DNA from: Membranipora membranacea | Taxonomy: Eukaryota > Bryozoa > Gymnolaemata > Cheilostomatida > Membraniporidae | Direction: 5' to 3' | NCBI GenBank assembly: GCA_914767715.1 | Contig: OU612074.1 | Span: 19,826,062 to 19,890,061, forward strand | Length of the DNA: 64,000 bases | Shown: one piece after another, positions 1 to 13,300 of the stretch | Numbering within the stretch: position 1 is the first letter of the stretch | Layout of the letters: every line of letters begins with the position of its first letter | Position numbers and translations under genes: made by a program | The notes under the pieces: generated by a model | The model's input: the letters and a program-made list of their open reading frames with translations, nothing else | Databases searched by the model: none | Told to the model about the DNA's origin: nothing

Positions 1-1101
1 TTTCCTGAACGCTTTTCATGAAATGAGACTGAAAGTATTAATCATCTCTGTCTGTATATATGAATATAATATACTCTCCATGTACATGGTTGAAAGTTGG
101 TCAAGATACTTTGTGTAATGATTGTTGCCATATGTACTAATATGAGCATTATAAAATTTCCATTTATGAATATAACACATTCCATCCGAGAGCAGAATAT
201 TAATATTGTACTACCATAGACCTGCAACAGTTCGAGCGCGCTCATTATCACAGGGTTTCTTGTTACCATCTTATGCAAATATCTTTATATCCGACACTGT
301 CATTAAGATTTACTTGCTATTTGGTCTTAACTATTAAAAATACACATAAATAATCGATTGATAACAAAATGAATCAGCAATTTTTTTTCATTCTGCCCAG
401 AGAAACACCAAGACTAGAAAAGCGACGAAATAACAGTGAATAATAAAACCAGCCAATTATGTCTGCCAACCAAATTCCGCTTACAGCACATCCACAGAAC
501 ACTTTTCAGCCAATCTGTTGGCCTGCGTCCTTCTCCAAGTTCACTTAAAAAGTCAACAGCAACCAAAAACGATCATAAATAATTGATTTTATGAAGCTGA
601 GCCAAACGTAGATTTATTGAATGTCAAAGTATGTTTTTCAGAAGAATAAGAGAACGATCTTCAACCAATGTTGGAAGGGAAAGTGCAAATCAAGATGACA
701 TGACATGACCAGCTTGGCTGGGTGGCTGCCCAATACAAAATCACTGCTGGTCCTGACGCCACCCAAGCTGGGAATCAAACATGAGTGCATCATTCTGATA
801 TGCATGTTGATGCATATGATAAAATTACTATGGAGCCTGTATGTGTCTTGAAACAATAAAATCACAAATCAATATCTCGATTTACAGCTAATAAGAGTGA
901 ATAGGATTAGACTGGGTTTTATGTGATTGTGTTTTTTGGGATATCATAGTTGAGCTCTTAAAAAAATTGTAGGGCTCCTTGGCCAAATCTATGATTGGCA
1001 TAATTAAATAGCTTTGAAATTTGTCAGATAGTTTAATACGGAAATGAGCCATACAATAATAATTATTATTAATTACCCACTACAGTGCTGTGGACTGGGT
1101 T

Positions 1102-1258
1102 TTGAAGAATTACAGAATGGTCCAACGATGAGCCATATGTTGGGTATTTATTGTACAGTGAAGAATTACGTTATGTCACGACGGTGAGCCATAGGTTGGG
1201 CTCCTATTTTTCAATGCACCTACAGTGAAGAATTACAGAGTGGCACAACGTTGAACAC
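1102..1258. repeat. Degenerate tandem repeat, about 2.5 units
   Basis: Units begin with TGAAGAATTAC at 1102, 1158 and 1225, each followed by a diverged gtccaacgatgagccata-like stretch. Unit length is about 56-67 bases. No coding potential is seen. The rest of 1-1300 shows no recognisable gene. Confidence 0.6.
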
Positions 1259-1322
1259 ATGCACAAATTGCATAAAGTTTATCAAAACAACTATTAATTG
1301 CACAGCTTGTGAGTAAAATGGA

Positions 1323-1520
1323 GTGTGTCTGTACAAAACAAACAGGAACCATGAGATGTGGATGGAGTGTTGCTCCTGTGAGCAGTGGGTATGTGGATAC
1401 TGTGCCTCAATCGACAGGAGCACCTGGAAACATTTATCTAAAAAACTCCCAATATTCATTTATCGGCACTGCGCTTTTGACAAGGCCTCAGGAGAATACA
1501 GCTTTCGTGGTGCACTAATG
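1323..1520 (+). pseudogene. PHD-finger-like fragment
   Basis: One open frame reads MECCSCEQWVCGYC, then an IDRSTWKHLSK stretch and an IYRHC end. This matches the second half of a PHD finger: C-x2-C, an aromatic-rich EQW turn, C-x2-C and a final cysteine. The usual N-terminal Cys pair and the histidine ligand cannot be placed with certainty. There is no clear start, splice acceptor or continuation, and the frame runs into unrelated codons after about 1500. PHD fingers occur in chromatin proteins and in some animal transposon proteins. A degraded MULE transposase lies 2.3 kb downstream on the same strand, so a transposon origin is possible but unproven. Confidence 0.4.
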
Positions 1521-2273
1521 AGGTTAGTGATAAAACCTTGCTGCCTCAAAGAACTTGGTTAGACTTCATAATATAGGAGGTTTAGTGTTGAGGAGGTCAT
1601 TCTTCAATAGTTCTAATGCCCAAACGTTGGCCAGTGTTGGTGGTTGACAATGGATTACTACCAATAAAAACAATACAAAACTGTTCTTGGATATAAATTT
1701 ATTTATTAAATCTAAATCGGACCATTTACAACATTTCTGTGTTAAAATCAAGATGGGACATGCAGGACAAGCATTGACCTTTAAATAATTCAGTATGAGG
1801 AGCGGGCTGGGATTTTTTGGTACACAAATTAAAAATCTGATTGAGACATTTCTGTTTGGTCTAAACTAAAAAACTGCTGATCGATATCTATATGATTGTA
1901 AGTGCCGAAATAGGAATATAAACCACCTGACCGAATGGACTGTTAAATAAAAACCTAAAGATTATCCTCAGACCATATTTTATGATTTTTTATTTTATAT
2001 CATTTTATGCTCGGGAAGACTGGCCAAAAAGTTTTTCATAAAAAGTTGAGTTTTTTAGTCAAGGCAAATACTGCAAAACGCAGAAAATCTTTTTTCCTTG
2101 ATGGTGCTACACATTATTTATGATATACAATATCATTTTTCACCGGAGCTCACCAACTGTTTTATTTAATACCTCAGGGTATTTCAACAGTGGATTATAA
2201 ATAAATCTGTAAATCTGTAAAAATGGTATCAATTGGTAATTGGTTATCAATTGTTTCACTGTTTTGTCTTTAG

Positions 2274-3407
2274 GATGATAAAGTTACCCCAGAGACGAAG
2301 AAAAGATTCCCCGATGAAGGTGAATCAGACGAGGACTCCTTACCCTCTCGAGAGGAGGTAAACCACCATAACTCCAGATCATAATATTTTAAATGAGTTT
2401 TGTTGTGATTTTTTAACTAGAAACACTGCTGGTTCAATGAACCTTGTGCATAATATAATTCCTTCCATCATCATTACCGAAATACTTTGGTTAAAAAAAT
2501 GTCATCTCCACAAAGTGGATTGAACCAGCACAACAACAGAGAATGTTCAAGTTACCTCCACAGGTAAATAGGCGTTACAGATAAGCCCTATGAGTATACT
2601 AAAATGTTTTATATCCGTTTATACATTATTTCCTTTTTATTTTAAGGATATAAAGGAGACCCAGAAGAAGTGTGTACCAGTACGACAACGGAAAATTTTA
2701 AAGTTATCACCAAAGGTAATTATACATTACAGATAAGCCCTTTTAAATATATGGAATCAATTTGTAATTGGTTATCAATTGTTTCACTGTTTTGTCTTTA
2801 GGATGTTAGGTTAGGTTACCCCAGATACGAAGAAAAAATTTCCCGATGAAGGAGAATCAGACGAGGACTCCTTACCCTCTCTAGAGGAGGTAAACCACCA
2901 TAACTCCAGATCATAATATTTTAATAGAGTTTTGTTGTGATTATTTTATGTTTTCCTCTGTCATCACTACTAAGATATTTTGCTGGAGGAAAAAATTCAA
3001 TCTCCACAAGGTGGATTGTTCACAAATTACAGCCTGAGTATGCTAAAATGTTTTATATCCTTTTCTACATTATATCCTTTTTTTTAAGGATATAAAGGAC
3101 ACTCAGATAAAGTGTATTCCAGCACGACAACGGACAAAGTTAAAGTTAACGTCACAGGTAAATAAACTAACAGGTGTAGATGTAGACCGGAAAATATGTC
3201 AAAATTACAGATAAGCCCTTTTGAACTCCAGATCATAATTTTTAAATTGAGTATTGTCTTATGCACTAGAATAACTGGTGGTTCAGTGGGTCTTGAAAAT
3301 ATTATGAATTCTACCATCTTCATTATTTTGTGGTTTCCCTTACTATTTTATAGGACAAGAAGAAGGAGCTGATTAACACCACCCTTTCACCAGCAGACTC
3401 CAATTAA
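2274..3407 (+). CDS. 3' exons of an unknown gene with a duplicated two-exon cassette
   Basis: I do not recognise the protein. Exon A1 (2274-2357) encodes an acidic peptide, DDKVTPETKK then GESDEDSLPSREE. Exon B1 (2647-2715) encodes a basic peptide, DIKETQKKCVPVRQRK. Both are phase 0 at each end (84 and 69 bases), with clear ttag/taag acceptors and GT donors. The pair is repeated as A2 (2802 or 2815 to 2889) and B2 (3089-3157), with similar intron sequence. A degraded third B copy ends at 2562 (cctccacag|gtaaat). A final exon, 3354-3407, encodes DKKKELINTTLSPADSN and a TAA stop. A2 has four extra bases after its usual acceptor; a second AG at 2813-2814 would restore the frame and drop three codons. 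The upstream exons were not found. It could be a nuclear or disordered regulatory protein, or part of the adjacent transposon. Confidence 0.5.
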
Positions 3408-3649
3408 CGCAAGACGGAGCGAGGAGCTGGTCCAAAATCTGTTAGGCACACCCGAAAACCCTCAAGTTTACAGTTAGTATGCAATGAAACCTTTCTTATA
3501 ATTCATCGCAAGCAGGAAACCTCGATATGGATCGTGTCTTCACAATCCAAAGATCAAAACGAAAATCTATTCAGATTGAAATAAATGTAAATGTTGAATG
3601 TTCAGCCATTAATGTGAAGTGCAAGGAAGCAATATGATTATGTTTGCAG

Positions 3650-4855
3650 ATGCCTAGAGACCCGGAGTTCATCCTGAGTGACATTTGGGTTGACATAGAC
3701 AATGGGAGAACGAACAGACACATTCTCATGGGAACCTCAGACCAAATAGGCATGCTTGCTGCAGTTGTGGTGAGTGGTTGGTTTTATAGCATGGCTGGCA
3801 TACTGGTCAACATTTTTTATTTCTATTCATAAAAAAACAATTTAAACCTTTTCACTACATTCTCATGCTTCAGCATCTTGGTGTTGTGAATCAGGTGCCT
3901 CCCTACAAATAATTTGTTTTAATAATAACTTTGCAGGTGCATGGATGGAACGTTTAAGATTGTGAGGCCTCCATTTGTCCAACTGTTCACCATCAACGTC
4001 TTTTTGGCCCAGAATGTCCAAGTTCCTGGTATATATGTACTGATGTCGGGAAAAAGCACACAGGATTATGAAAGGGTGAGCACACCTTGCTATCAATATT
4101 CTTACATTTTATTTGCTACCCTGAATTTAGTAAGCACACACAGTCGTATGCATATTACAATTTGGGTGTTGTTCTTTCATCGATATTGAGTAGACCACTA
4201 CCTTTGGATTATGAATTTGAAGTTATTTTAATTTGGTAATTATGACACAGACAGATTACAATGATTGTAACTGAAAAAGCTCTGTCATTTAATCGTCACA
4301 TTGGCACTATTTAAAACCTTGATACTTTGTGTGATAAAACTGAATAAAAATCGATTAATCTTAATTTTCGGCATAGTAAAATTATTACCGGATTTTGTGA
4401 CGCAGGAGTTCAAAGTATAGCACCTATCTGATAAAAAATTGTCACAGTATCTTCATAATTCTTATAATTTTGTATTTTTCATTTGAATTTGAATTATAAT
4501 CTTTCAATGGCTTGGTCTTGTTTGTCGCTCGTATGACTTTGGTCGGCTAAAAAGAAAGTATGAAGTTAAAAAGAATATTCTCGGAGTTCCATAAAAATCA
4601 CTGTCTACATTGAAGCTATCATAGCTCGATATATAGACAAGTTGCCACTATTGTTTGACTGAATCATTTGGTGTTAAGGCTGATAAATAATTATTTAACA
4701 TTTTGTTACCATTACAGGTTCTCAATGAAGTGCTGTCTGTCATTAGAGACAGCAAGAAAGTGGAGAAGGTACGCAGAATAATAGCCGACTTTGAGACAGG
4801 ACAGGCCTCATTATATAATCGCTATGCGACGAGATTTGTACTGGCAGAAAATTGA
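3650..4855 (+). pseudogene. Mutator-like (MULE) transposase relic
   Basis: Three coding blocks resemble the MULE transposase core. Block 1 (3650-3769, after a tgtttgcag acceptor) reads DPEFILSDIW then RHILMGTSDQIGMLA. Block 2 (3937-4075) reads MDGTFKIVRPPFVQLFTIN then VPGIYVLMSGKSTQDYER. Block 3 (4718-4855) continues VLNEVLSVI then RRIIADFETGQAS and stops. DGTFK and DFE carry two of the family's catalytic acidic residues, and the QLFTI and LMSGKS stretches are typical of animal MULEs. Blocks 2 and 3 join in phase, but blocks 1 and 2 do not with the visible donor. The C-terminal third, with the last acidic residue and zinc-binding residues, is missing. I take it as a dead copy. Confidence 0.6.
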
Positions 4856-4860
4856 AGTTT

Positions 4861-5260
4861 CTAAGTGACAAAATTATCCAGATATTCGTACTTCTGGACT
4901 CGTTCAATGCAATTTTGTTTGATGATGAGTGGATCTGGGTTGAGTTCATGTCGGTGATTTGTGAATTTGTTACTGGGGTTAATGAGTAGGTGGTTTTCAT
5001 CACACCAGGAGGTGATGTTGGTAATCTCAGCTTGTATATGTTTCCCCTTTATATATATTTTCGAATTTGATTGTATCATCGGTTTATTTTAGTATGGAGA
5101 AAAAGTAAAGTGTTGTTTTCATTGTCTCAACATACATGGAAAACAGAATAATAGAGAGTATGCAGCCCTGTGTTGATACATTGCTACCAGAGGTTACAGT
5201 TTGCGTTTTATGAGTGAGGAAGCTTTATATCCACATTGTGATGTCAGGGTGGACGATTTT
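4861..5260 (-). pseudogene. LINE reverse transcriptase relic
   Basis: Read on the minus strand, the fragment shows a VSTQGCILSIILFSMYVE stretch (RT motif equivalent to G-x-PQGC-LSP-LF). It continues with LK-stop-TDDTI, a decayed LKYADDT catalytic motif, then ITSWCDENHLLINPS and ERVQKYEYLDNFVT, matching the RT thumb of Jockey/CR1-type LINEs. It has stops and a frameshift and lacks the endonuclease. This is a dead insertion fragment. Confidence 0.7.
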
Positions 5261-5299
5261 TGTAGTCTCGTCCTCCACAGTTGACTCACTCACATGTTA

Positions 5300-6956
5300 G
5301 TTAAAAGACTTAGATCACATATTGTCTAAAATTCCCTGGTTTGAGCTTGTGTAATGTTACAACAATCTTTCAGAGTTGTCAATTCCTTTAACAGGAGAAG
5401 ACAACTCGAAAATAAGTGTGTTATCAAGACAAATGTGTTGTCGACGTGGTATGGTATAATTCAAGCAATAGGAATACTTAACTCTTAAGAAACTATTGAC
5501 AGGCTGCCTTAACCCCCTTTTTGTCATGGGCACTGCACCAGAATAACCAACTTTGTCTCCATTCAATTGCGTGCATCAATAGCTTGGCACAGTATGACTT
5601 AACCACAATGGTTTCACTACTCTCACTTACGATGCTGTATACATTTTCAAAGGCTTCGATCCGTGGCCTGTTGAGCTTTACCCCTAGTGTCCTTACTTTG
5701 GCACTCAGTGGCCTGTGTGGAGACTAATATAATAATATAATACATAATATATAATATAATGTTAATACATTGCATCATAATAGGGTGGAGTGGGTGGTAA
5801 GTTATATTACAGATTATTTTTTGTTTGTTAAGAAAGAATAAAGTGATCGAGAGATGACTCTGATAGGAGACAACTTCAGCTGCATGCAACAACCTTCATA
5901 GGTTGTAGTCGTAGCGTGGAGAAAAAGCCATAGAGATAATATTACTCTTACCTCAGGCCATAAATTTAAATATAATAAATAAATATACAATCGGTCTTTT
6001 ACGCCCAAGCCTTAAACACACAAGATAATGTACAACAGTATATTTATAGTAAATAGCAGTGTGATTCGCTTTTGCACTTATCACAGTTAAAGTATTCTGA
6101 AGTTTAAATACTGCGCACAAGCTCAACCATTTATAGCAGTGTACATATTCAAGCTAGATAACACAGCCGTGCGCTCAACTGGATTGAGCTATGCATTAGC
6201 TGATAAGAAAATGCCGAAGTCATATGATAGTAGACGTTTCAATGTCAAGGTGAATAGTTGCATTGCTATACGTGACTGTGTTGTGACCATTCTTAGTGCG
6301 AAGTTTTATCGCTAACAGCTCACAGGTGTACTTCTGCTACTGCTCAAATTTATCAATCTAGTATAAGGCTTATTCCAACACCGAGAGACTTGACTGTATA
6401 GCCAATCAACAGATTAAGAAGAAGAAAAGGAAGAAAAGTGATCATGCTCTACAGTAGTGAGGTTGGAATTTGAATGAAGGTTCAATCGGCTTACCAATAC
6501 TTGACTCTCATGAATTGAAGCTACTCATGATGTGTTGGTAATAGGTTGTCCCTTTGGAATACATTATAATCTCTGTAGTCTTTGATTCCTCCTTTGTGCA
6601 AATTATAACAACTCAGAGCAGCAGGTTCAGACTACTTTCACCTTTACTCAATGCTGTATTTCTTGTATGTTCAAAATTTCTTACTTGGGGTGATACATAC
6701 AGAAGTTTCTTTCACAATGCACTGAATGCAGTATTGGAATTTTATCCTCCAGTAATAGTTCACTGAATGTCAAAGGTGTCACTACCCTGATGAATTTAAG
6801 TCACTAAAACTATGTCCGTCTCAAAGTTGCTTGAGGAAGTTGTCTAGGTAATTTTTCCTAATATTTCTCTGTATGTAAATCAAATCATGTATTATTGCCT
6901 GTGGGTGAGACAGTGCACGAATTAGGACGGTTTTAGCTGTGTACACAATGCACTAG
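5300..6956. other. Stretch without a recognisable gene
   Basis: No convincing exons or elements were found. A short AT-only run (aatataataatataatac type) lies near 5725-5765. The open frames here are short and match nothing I know. Confidence 0.4.
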
Positions 6957-7486
6957 CAGTGGCGTATATTAGCAATCACGGACCACGGATATCCGTGAAT
7001 GAAAATCCGTGATTGTTCATTGGTTAATATTGTTACTGTGTGCAAGTTATTGGGACTGGGTGTAGCTTACTACATACAGAGTTTGACTTTTGATCTTGAG
7101 CTGGACAAGCCAATCAAAAGCCCAGTGTGTTGAACATGTGACACTGTTGCCTAGTAGCTATTCAAAGCAACTTGCAGTGAAAGGAACATAAATCAGGGAC
7201 ACGCTGCCTGAACTAACTGGACTAGTGGACTCAGTTGAGTTGAAGCTAGGTAATTGGGGTCAGTTGACACTGCTCTAGTTGCCCCAACCATGACTAAGAG
7301 AACTGTTATAGATATGTTTGATGCAATGAAAGCTACTAAGCAAAAATTTCCGTGGTGGGAGGGCGCTTAAACGCCCCTCCCACACACTCCCCGCCACGCC
7401 TACGGCGTGTGGATCGGGCTGCGACCGATCATTATGCTCATCTCTAAAAAGTCAGTTCGTGACATTTTTTAGAATATACGCCCCTG
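6957..7486 (+). mobile_element. Internally deleted hAT-like element
   Basis: The ends form a near-perfect inverted repeat: CAGTGGCGTATATTAG at 6957 and AGAATATACGCCCCTG ending at 7486. CAG-CTG termini of this type are usual for hAT transposons. Inside, an ATG at 7289 opens a short peptide, MTKRTVIDMFDAMKATKQK, similar to the start of TTF-type hAT transposases. It ends after about 26 codons in a GC-rich block (7343-7425) that is unlike the AT-rich surroundings. I find no clear 8-bp target duplication. It is best read as a non-autonomous deletion derivative. Confidence 0.6.
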
Positions 7487-8074
7487 AAAGACTGAGATAA
7501 ACTTTGACAACAACAGGTTTGTTCACATACTTGAACCAAGGATTTAAAAGTTTTGATCTGAGCAGAGAGAATTCTCCTTGCTCAAATCAATGATCTGAGC
7601 AAGATTGCGTCAACGACAGAAGTTTCATCATAAACGTTGGTGGACATGTTTTAGTTTTGGCTGTCCCTTTATACTCCTTGATTGAAATTATCGAGGTTTG
7701 GTTTAACAAATAGTTGTCTGAATTTATTGTGAAAACTGAAAAAAATCATTCCCTCCCTGATTATTGATATGAAAGCATTTTCTAAATTTGAAAATTCCTA
7801 CCCATGCATATAAAGAGGACAATCCCCTCTAATCATAAATTGCCTTTCGGGATAATAATGTTGATCACAGCATGAAGTTTATCACCCAGTACTATAGTTA
7901 GTTAAGAACCAATGAAATAGCTGGGTCTTTTTGGTAACAAGTATTCAACCAATGAAAACTTTGGGCTTAGCTGGTGGTGTGGGAACAGAAAGATTAAAAA
8001 ACATGGCCAATCAGGAAAGAACTTTTATGAAAGTATAGACTTGATTTTGCAGCCTTTGTCAATCGTGATAAATT

Positions 8075-8180
8075 GGGTCTAATTTGTTCTGGGTCTAGTT
8101 TGTAGTGGGTTTATTTTGTATTGGGTCTATTTTGTAGCGGGTCTATTTGGTTGGGTCTAAATTGTTGGGTTCAAATGTCG
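8075..8180. repeat. Short tandem repeat, GGGTCTA-type, 14-16 bp units
   Basis: Seven units start with GGGTCTA, GGGTTTA or GGGTTCA, four at 16-base and three at 14-base spacing. The flanking stretch 8190-8215 can form a small GC-rich hairpin (gcctcggggg / agccccgagc). No gene is seen between 7487 and 8850. Confidence 0.7.
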
Positions 8181-8424
8181 TAGATTCGCCTCGGGGGCAG
8201 CCCCGAGCCGAACCACAAGGTCGATCTGATTAGTAACTTTTGAACTTATAGCAAACAAGTTAATGATATCAGAGAAGCAGTGCATGTTATGTTCCTTTCA
8301 GATGCTAAGATACAGTAATTGACGGACTCTCAGTTATTTAAACTCCACCAAATTTTGTGTTCAGATTACTTTACCTAAAGCTAAGAAATACAGTAAGTAC
8401 AGCAACAACACAAGAGTCTGCACT

Positions 8425-8438
8425 GGGGGGGGGGGGGG
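8425..8438 (+). repeat. Poly-G run (14 bases)
   Basis: Fourteen consecutive G residues. Such a run can form quadruplex structures, but it is also a frequent sequencing error site, so its length is uncertain. Confidence 0.8.
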
Positions 8439-8849
8439 ATTATACACACACATAGACCTAATAATGGGCCCTGCGACTGTGTCTATGGCGCTATGCCTTT
8501 ACATTGCCTGTGTCCAGATCAACCACCCACTAAAATATTTATTTAGTGTCTCACCCTGCTTGATGTCTTTTGAGTCACGTTGTTGATACTGCACTTTGAC
8601 AAAACAAAAGGCATCATTACAGAGAAAGTCTAGTTCTGTGTATGGGCAGTAGCCAGTTTAATGAATGAAAACTAGTAGATGAAGTCATGGTGCAGCCCAT
8701 GGGCCCCCATGCATGTTGCGCACTAAGGCATGTTTTAAGTACTTAGTCAAATCCAACCCTTGGCCTGTTTTGAGACATGTATGTGACAGGTGCTGTACGG
8801 GAGATATTCTGCAGCTCTCACACGGCCCCTACAGCAAAAAAAACAATGC

Positions 8850-10374
8850 TTTGTAGGCCATTTGTACTGTAAGACATGTCCCATAAAAACACTCTGTCCA
8901 GTGACGGTTTATAGTGCCTATTGATGATAATTAATGATGTCAGTTCCAGACTGGCACTTGGACTTCAATCACTTTTACAAAGGTTCTGCATTTGCAGTGA
9001 AATTAACTCTGGTTTGAAGATATCTCTTCTAAAGTGCTGTAATGATATGGTGCAAGGTCACTTGCATTCACAAGGCATAACTAAATATATTTGTGTGTGT
9101 ACTTATAAATGTATCAAGTGTGAACAATTCTAGTCTGTCATGATAAGCTTCAACTCCATGCTTTGAGACGATTCAATAACGATAGAAATTAGGAAAACCC
9201 AACAATACTACACTGCCCATTAGATTTGTTATGGCAAATAAACCAGTCTAGGGTCTCTGAAAGAGGCAAATGACATATGATAGTCTTAGCAGTCTCTGGA
9301 AGTCAAAGTCTCCGGTGGTTTTGCACAGTGTAGACCTGATGGCACCTATCGCATACTATTCTGGCCAAAATAGTATGCGGTAGTTGCCTTACTCATTAAG
9401 TAGATTGAATTGTTTTGTCTAAATGAGATCTACTGCAGCTTAATTTATTTATCTTTCCAGTTGCCCAGCTCTGCTGTAAACATGGCTGTCATGAGGTCAT
9501 CAACAGGTCAGAGTTACAGTAAGTTTCAATTCAACTCCAACTGATTATTCACTGTTAAAAAACCGCGAATCAAATGCACAAAAAAGCCTGAAGTCGAAGT
9601 TCAGCTTATCTGCGTAATGACTGCTTACTTGGATTCAGCATACATGGCTTATCCGATGAAATCCTAATTTTCAGCCTTTTTGACTTAACTCTGCTTAATG
9701 CATAAGCATGAGATATGTTTACTAAAACTACAATGATACATGTGGAAATGAATCCTCTGCTATTTTGATATTTTAATACATCCTGCAAATACAAACCATT
9801 TGATTTATACCTGTATAGTGGAGGGGGGATCAGCTAGACGATCCGATGGAGTCAACCTTTTGTCCAATCCAAACCTAACACTGCACCGCTTAGCGCAGCA
9901 TAACGCAGCACTGCATTTCACATGTTTCGGTGCTCACAAATTTTAGCGCCAAATTTTCACAAAAAAGCTAGCATCAGCTCTCTAGTAGTATCAATATTAG
10001 TAACTCGCTAGTAGAATCTTCCTGATAGTGACCTGTCTTTGCTGCTCGCTCTATTTTTGTGACTCACCTCTGCTGCTCTGCTCTACATTGACCAGAGTAT
10101 AATGTTAAATTTCTTGGCCAAATCTGCCAAAGCATTCTCCCTCATGTTTGTGTTATGCAGAGCCGGATAACTCTGCACCCCCTACATTAACATGATGTCT
10201 TCAGATTGTGGGCATTGGGACGTCCCTGGGAGTATATTAGTCTAACAAAATAATGGATTCTCCATGTCTTTTCGCGCCCTTAGGTCAAAGTTTAAAATCT
10301 CTGTGACCATCCTGTGAGGAATAATGCCTTGAAACAGAAGTGTTGACTTTATTTGTGAGAAAACCTTTTGTTTG
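8850..10374. repeat. Segmental duplication, copy 1 (contains kinase leader exon 1)
   Basis: This block is nearly identical to 11337-12621. Copy 1 carries 226 extra bases (8928-9153) that copy 2 lacks; the join in copy 2 at 11414/11415 is clean. Both copies contain a kinase leader exon with its acceptor and flanking introns. Divergence is low, a few substitutions per hundred bases at most, so the duplication is fairly recent. Confidence 0.9.
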
Positions 10375-13300
10375 GTACCCTGACAAAAAGCTTTTATCTA
10401 CAAGAATAGCTCTGAAAACCTCGTTTTTTGGTGTAAAAATTGAAAAAAAACTGGACCACAACTGGACCTCATGGTGATTTACTATAGCTAGAGGTCTGTA
10501 ATTTAACACCCATAGTCAATGGCATAGTTTTAGTTGATATAGCAAATAAAAACACAAAACAGCTTTTATTTCACAAAGATAGCTCTGAAAACCTCATTTT
10601 TCTGGTTGAAAATGGGAAAAAAACTGGACCACACTGGACCTCATGGTGATTTACTATAGCTAGAGGTCTGTAATTTAGCACACGTAGTCAATGACATAGT
10701 ATATTAGTTGATATAGCAAAATAAATCTCAAAAAAAGCTTTTATTTTATATTTAAATTTGTTTTGCAGTCAAAGGTCAGAAGATTGGAGAAGGCGGATTT
10801 GGGGAAGTTTACATGGCAACTGCAATATCCGGATCACAATATGTTATGAAGGTTAGAATTTTTATTACACAATGACTTTCTTATGTGGCAGCAATCAATG
10901 AATGCTTCAAACGGGTTATCCGCTCCCTAATCAAATGAAGATCTGCTTCAACAAGGTCCCACAATTCGGATGATCAAACCATTGTGACCGGAAGTTAACC
11001 TAAAATGCTATTCCCATGCATCGATGAGCCCTCAAATTAATGACACATCAACATACGAAAACATAGTGATACGTATATTTACTTGTGCTAACTTTTATAT
11101 TCTTTGTGAGGCAAAGATTATTTATATCAAAACTAACAGCTAAATTACTTCTTTGTTTAAGGTTGAAACATGGAGGTCAGCAATATTGACTTTCTTTATA
11201 CCATTGGAAAATTTTCGACCTACTGAGGATCACCAGCTCATAAGAAATGTGATTAGATGATTTTGCGTCATTTTATCTAAGAAATGAGGCCGAAAAGGCT
11301 GTTTTTAGCAAAGTGGATGGGTATTGGGTGAGAGTATTTGTAGGCCATTTGTACTGTAAGACATGTCCCATAAAAACACTCTGTCCAGTGACGGTTTATA
11401 GTGCCTATTGATGACTCCATGCTTTGAGACGATTCAATAACGATAGAAATTAGGAAAACCCAACAATACTACACTGCCCATTAGATTTGCTATGGCAAAT
11501 AAACCAGTCTAGGGTCTCTGACAGAGGCAAATGACATATGATAGTCTTAGCAGTCTCTGGAAGTCAAAGTCTCCGGTGGTTTTGCACAGTGTAGACCTGA
11601 TGGCACCTATCGCATACTATTCTGGCCAAAATAGTATGCGGTAGTTGCCTTACTCATTAAGTAGATTGAATTGTTTTGTCTAAATGAGATCTACTGCAGC
11701 TTAATTTATTTATCTTTCCAGTTGCCCAGCTCTGCTGTAAACATGGCTGTCATGAGTTCATCAACAGGTCAGAGTTACAATAAGTTTCAATTCAACTCCA
11801 ACTGATTATTCACTGTTAAAAAACCGCGAATCAAATGCACAAAAAAGCCTGAAGTCATAGTTCAGCTTATTTGCGTAATGACTGCTTACTTGGATTCAGC
11901 ATACATGGCTTATCCGATGAAATCCTAATTTTCAGCCTTTTTGACTTAACTCTGCTTAATGCATAATTATGAGATATGTTTACTAAAACTACAATGATAC
12001 ATGTGGAAATGAATCCTCTGCTATTTTGATATTTTAATACATTCTGCAAATACAAACCATTTGATTTATACCTGTATAGTGGAGGGGGGATCAGCTAGAC
12101 GATCCGATGGAGTCAACCTTTTGTCCAATCCAAACCTAACACTGCACCGCTTAGCGCAGCATAACGCAGCACTGCATTTCACATGTTTCGGTGCTCACAA
12201 ATTTTACCGCCAAATTTTCACAAAAAAGCTAGCATCAGCTCTCTAGTAGTATCAATATTAGTAACTCGCTAGTAGAATCTTCCTGATAGTGACCTGTCTT
12301 TGCTGCTCGCTCTATTTTTGTGACTCACCTCTGCTGCTCTGCTCCACATTGACCAGAGTATAATGTTAAATTTCTTGGCCAAATCTGCCAAAGCATTCTC
12401 CCTCATGTTTGTGTTATGCAGAGCCGGATAACTCTGCACCCCCTACATTAACTTGATGTCTTCAGATTGTGGGCATTGGAATGTTGTTGGGAGTATATTA
12501 GCCTAAACTATGGATTCTCCATGTCTTTTTACACCCATAGGTCAAAGTTTAAAATCTCTGTGACTTTCCTGTGAGGAATAATGACCTGAAACAGAAGTGC
12601 TGACTTTATTTGTTAGAATACCCTTTATTTGGGAATCCCTTCTTCAGGATGACGGCGATGACATATGGGCGGAGGTAACATTGTCGTAATTGCTATTTGT
12701 TACAAGCTGGAAATTGTTTGTTTTCTGTAGGTGTATTCTCTTCATGAAAGACTTACAGTGTCTTGTATCACTCAGTTGTCCTCTTCAAGTAGTTTGAAAA
12801 CTCCTCAAATTATTGGCAAGGAGTAAATTTAATTACAAGACACATACTATGAGCAGAATACAACAAGAAAACAGTCAATTTCAAGGTTTTTTACGGTAAT
12901 ATAATCATTGCAATTTTGTTAACTCCGCCCTTACGTCGACCTAAAGGAGAGATTCCCAAATAAAATGTATTCTATCAAATAAATTCTTCTGTTTCAGGCA
13001 GTGGTACTTTTGTAAGGGATAATGAAGTGGAGCTCTTACTTATTTATAGTTTTTAATTCATCAATCAATCCTCCCAGCCGGCAAGGTTTAGCCAGCAACC
13101 TTCTGTAGAGGTTGCCAATGGGCAGCTTTATTGTTAGCCAATATCCTCTGACATCACCTGTCTTTGATAGGTATGCCAGAGGGAGCCAGATATCCCCATT
13201 TCCCAGCAACAGATATAATTGGATGTAGATGCTTCTGCTTTTATACTCTATTTTCTTGCCATTGGTGGTTGCAGAAATAACTTTTCTGGACTGGCAACAC

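Noticed and set aside
9606-9794. Minus strand open frame repeated at 11867-12055
   Set aside because: The repetition is explained by the segmental duplication. The frame is not otherwise constrained and overlaps the intron of the kinase gene.
11160-11340. Possible extra exon starting at the ggttgaaacatgg stretch
   Set aside because: The frame is short, and adding it between the glycine-loop exon and the helix C exon would interrupt the conserved kinase fold.
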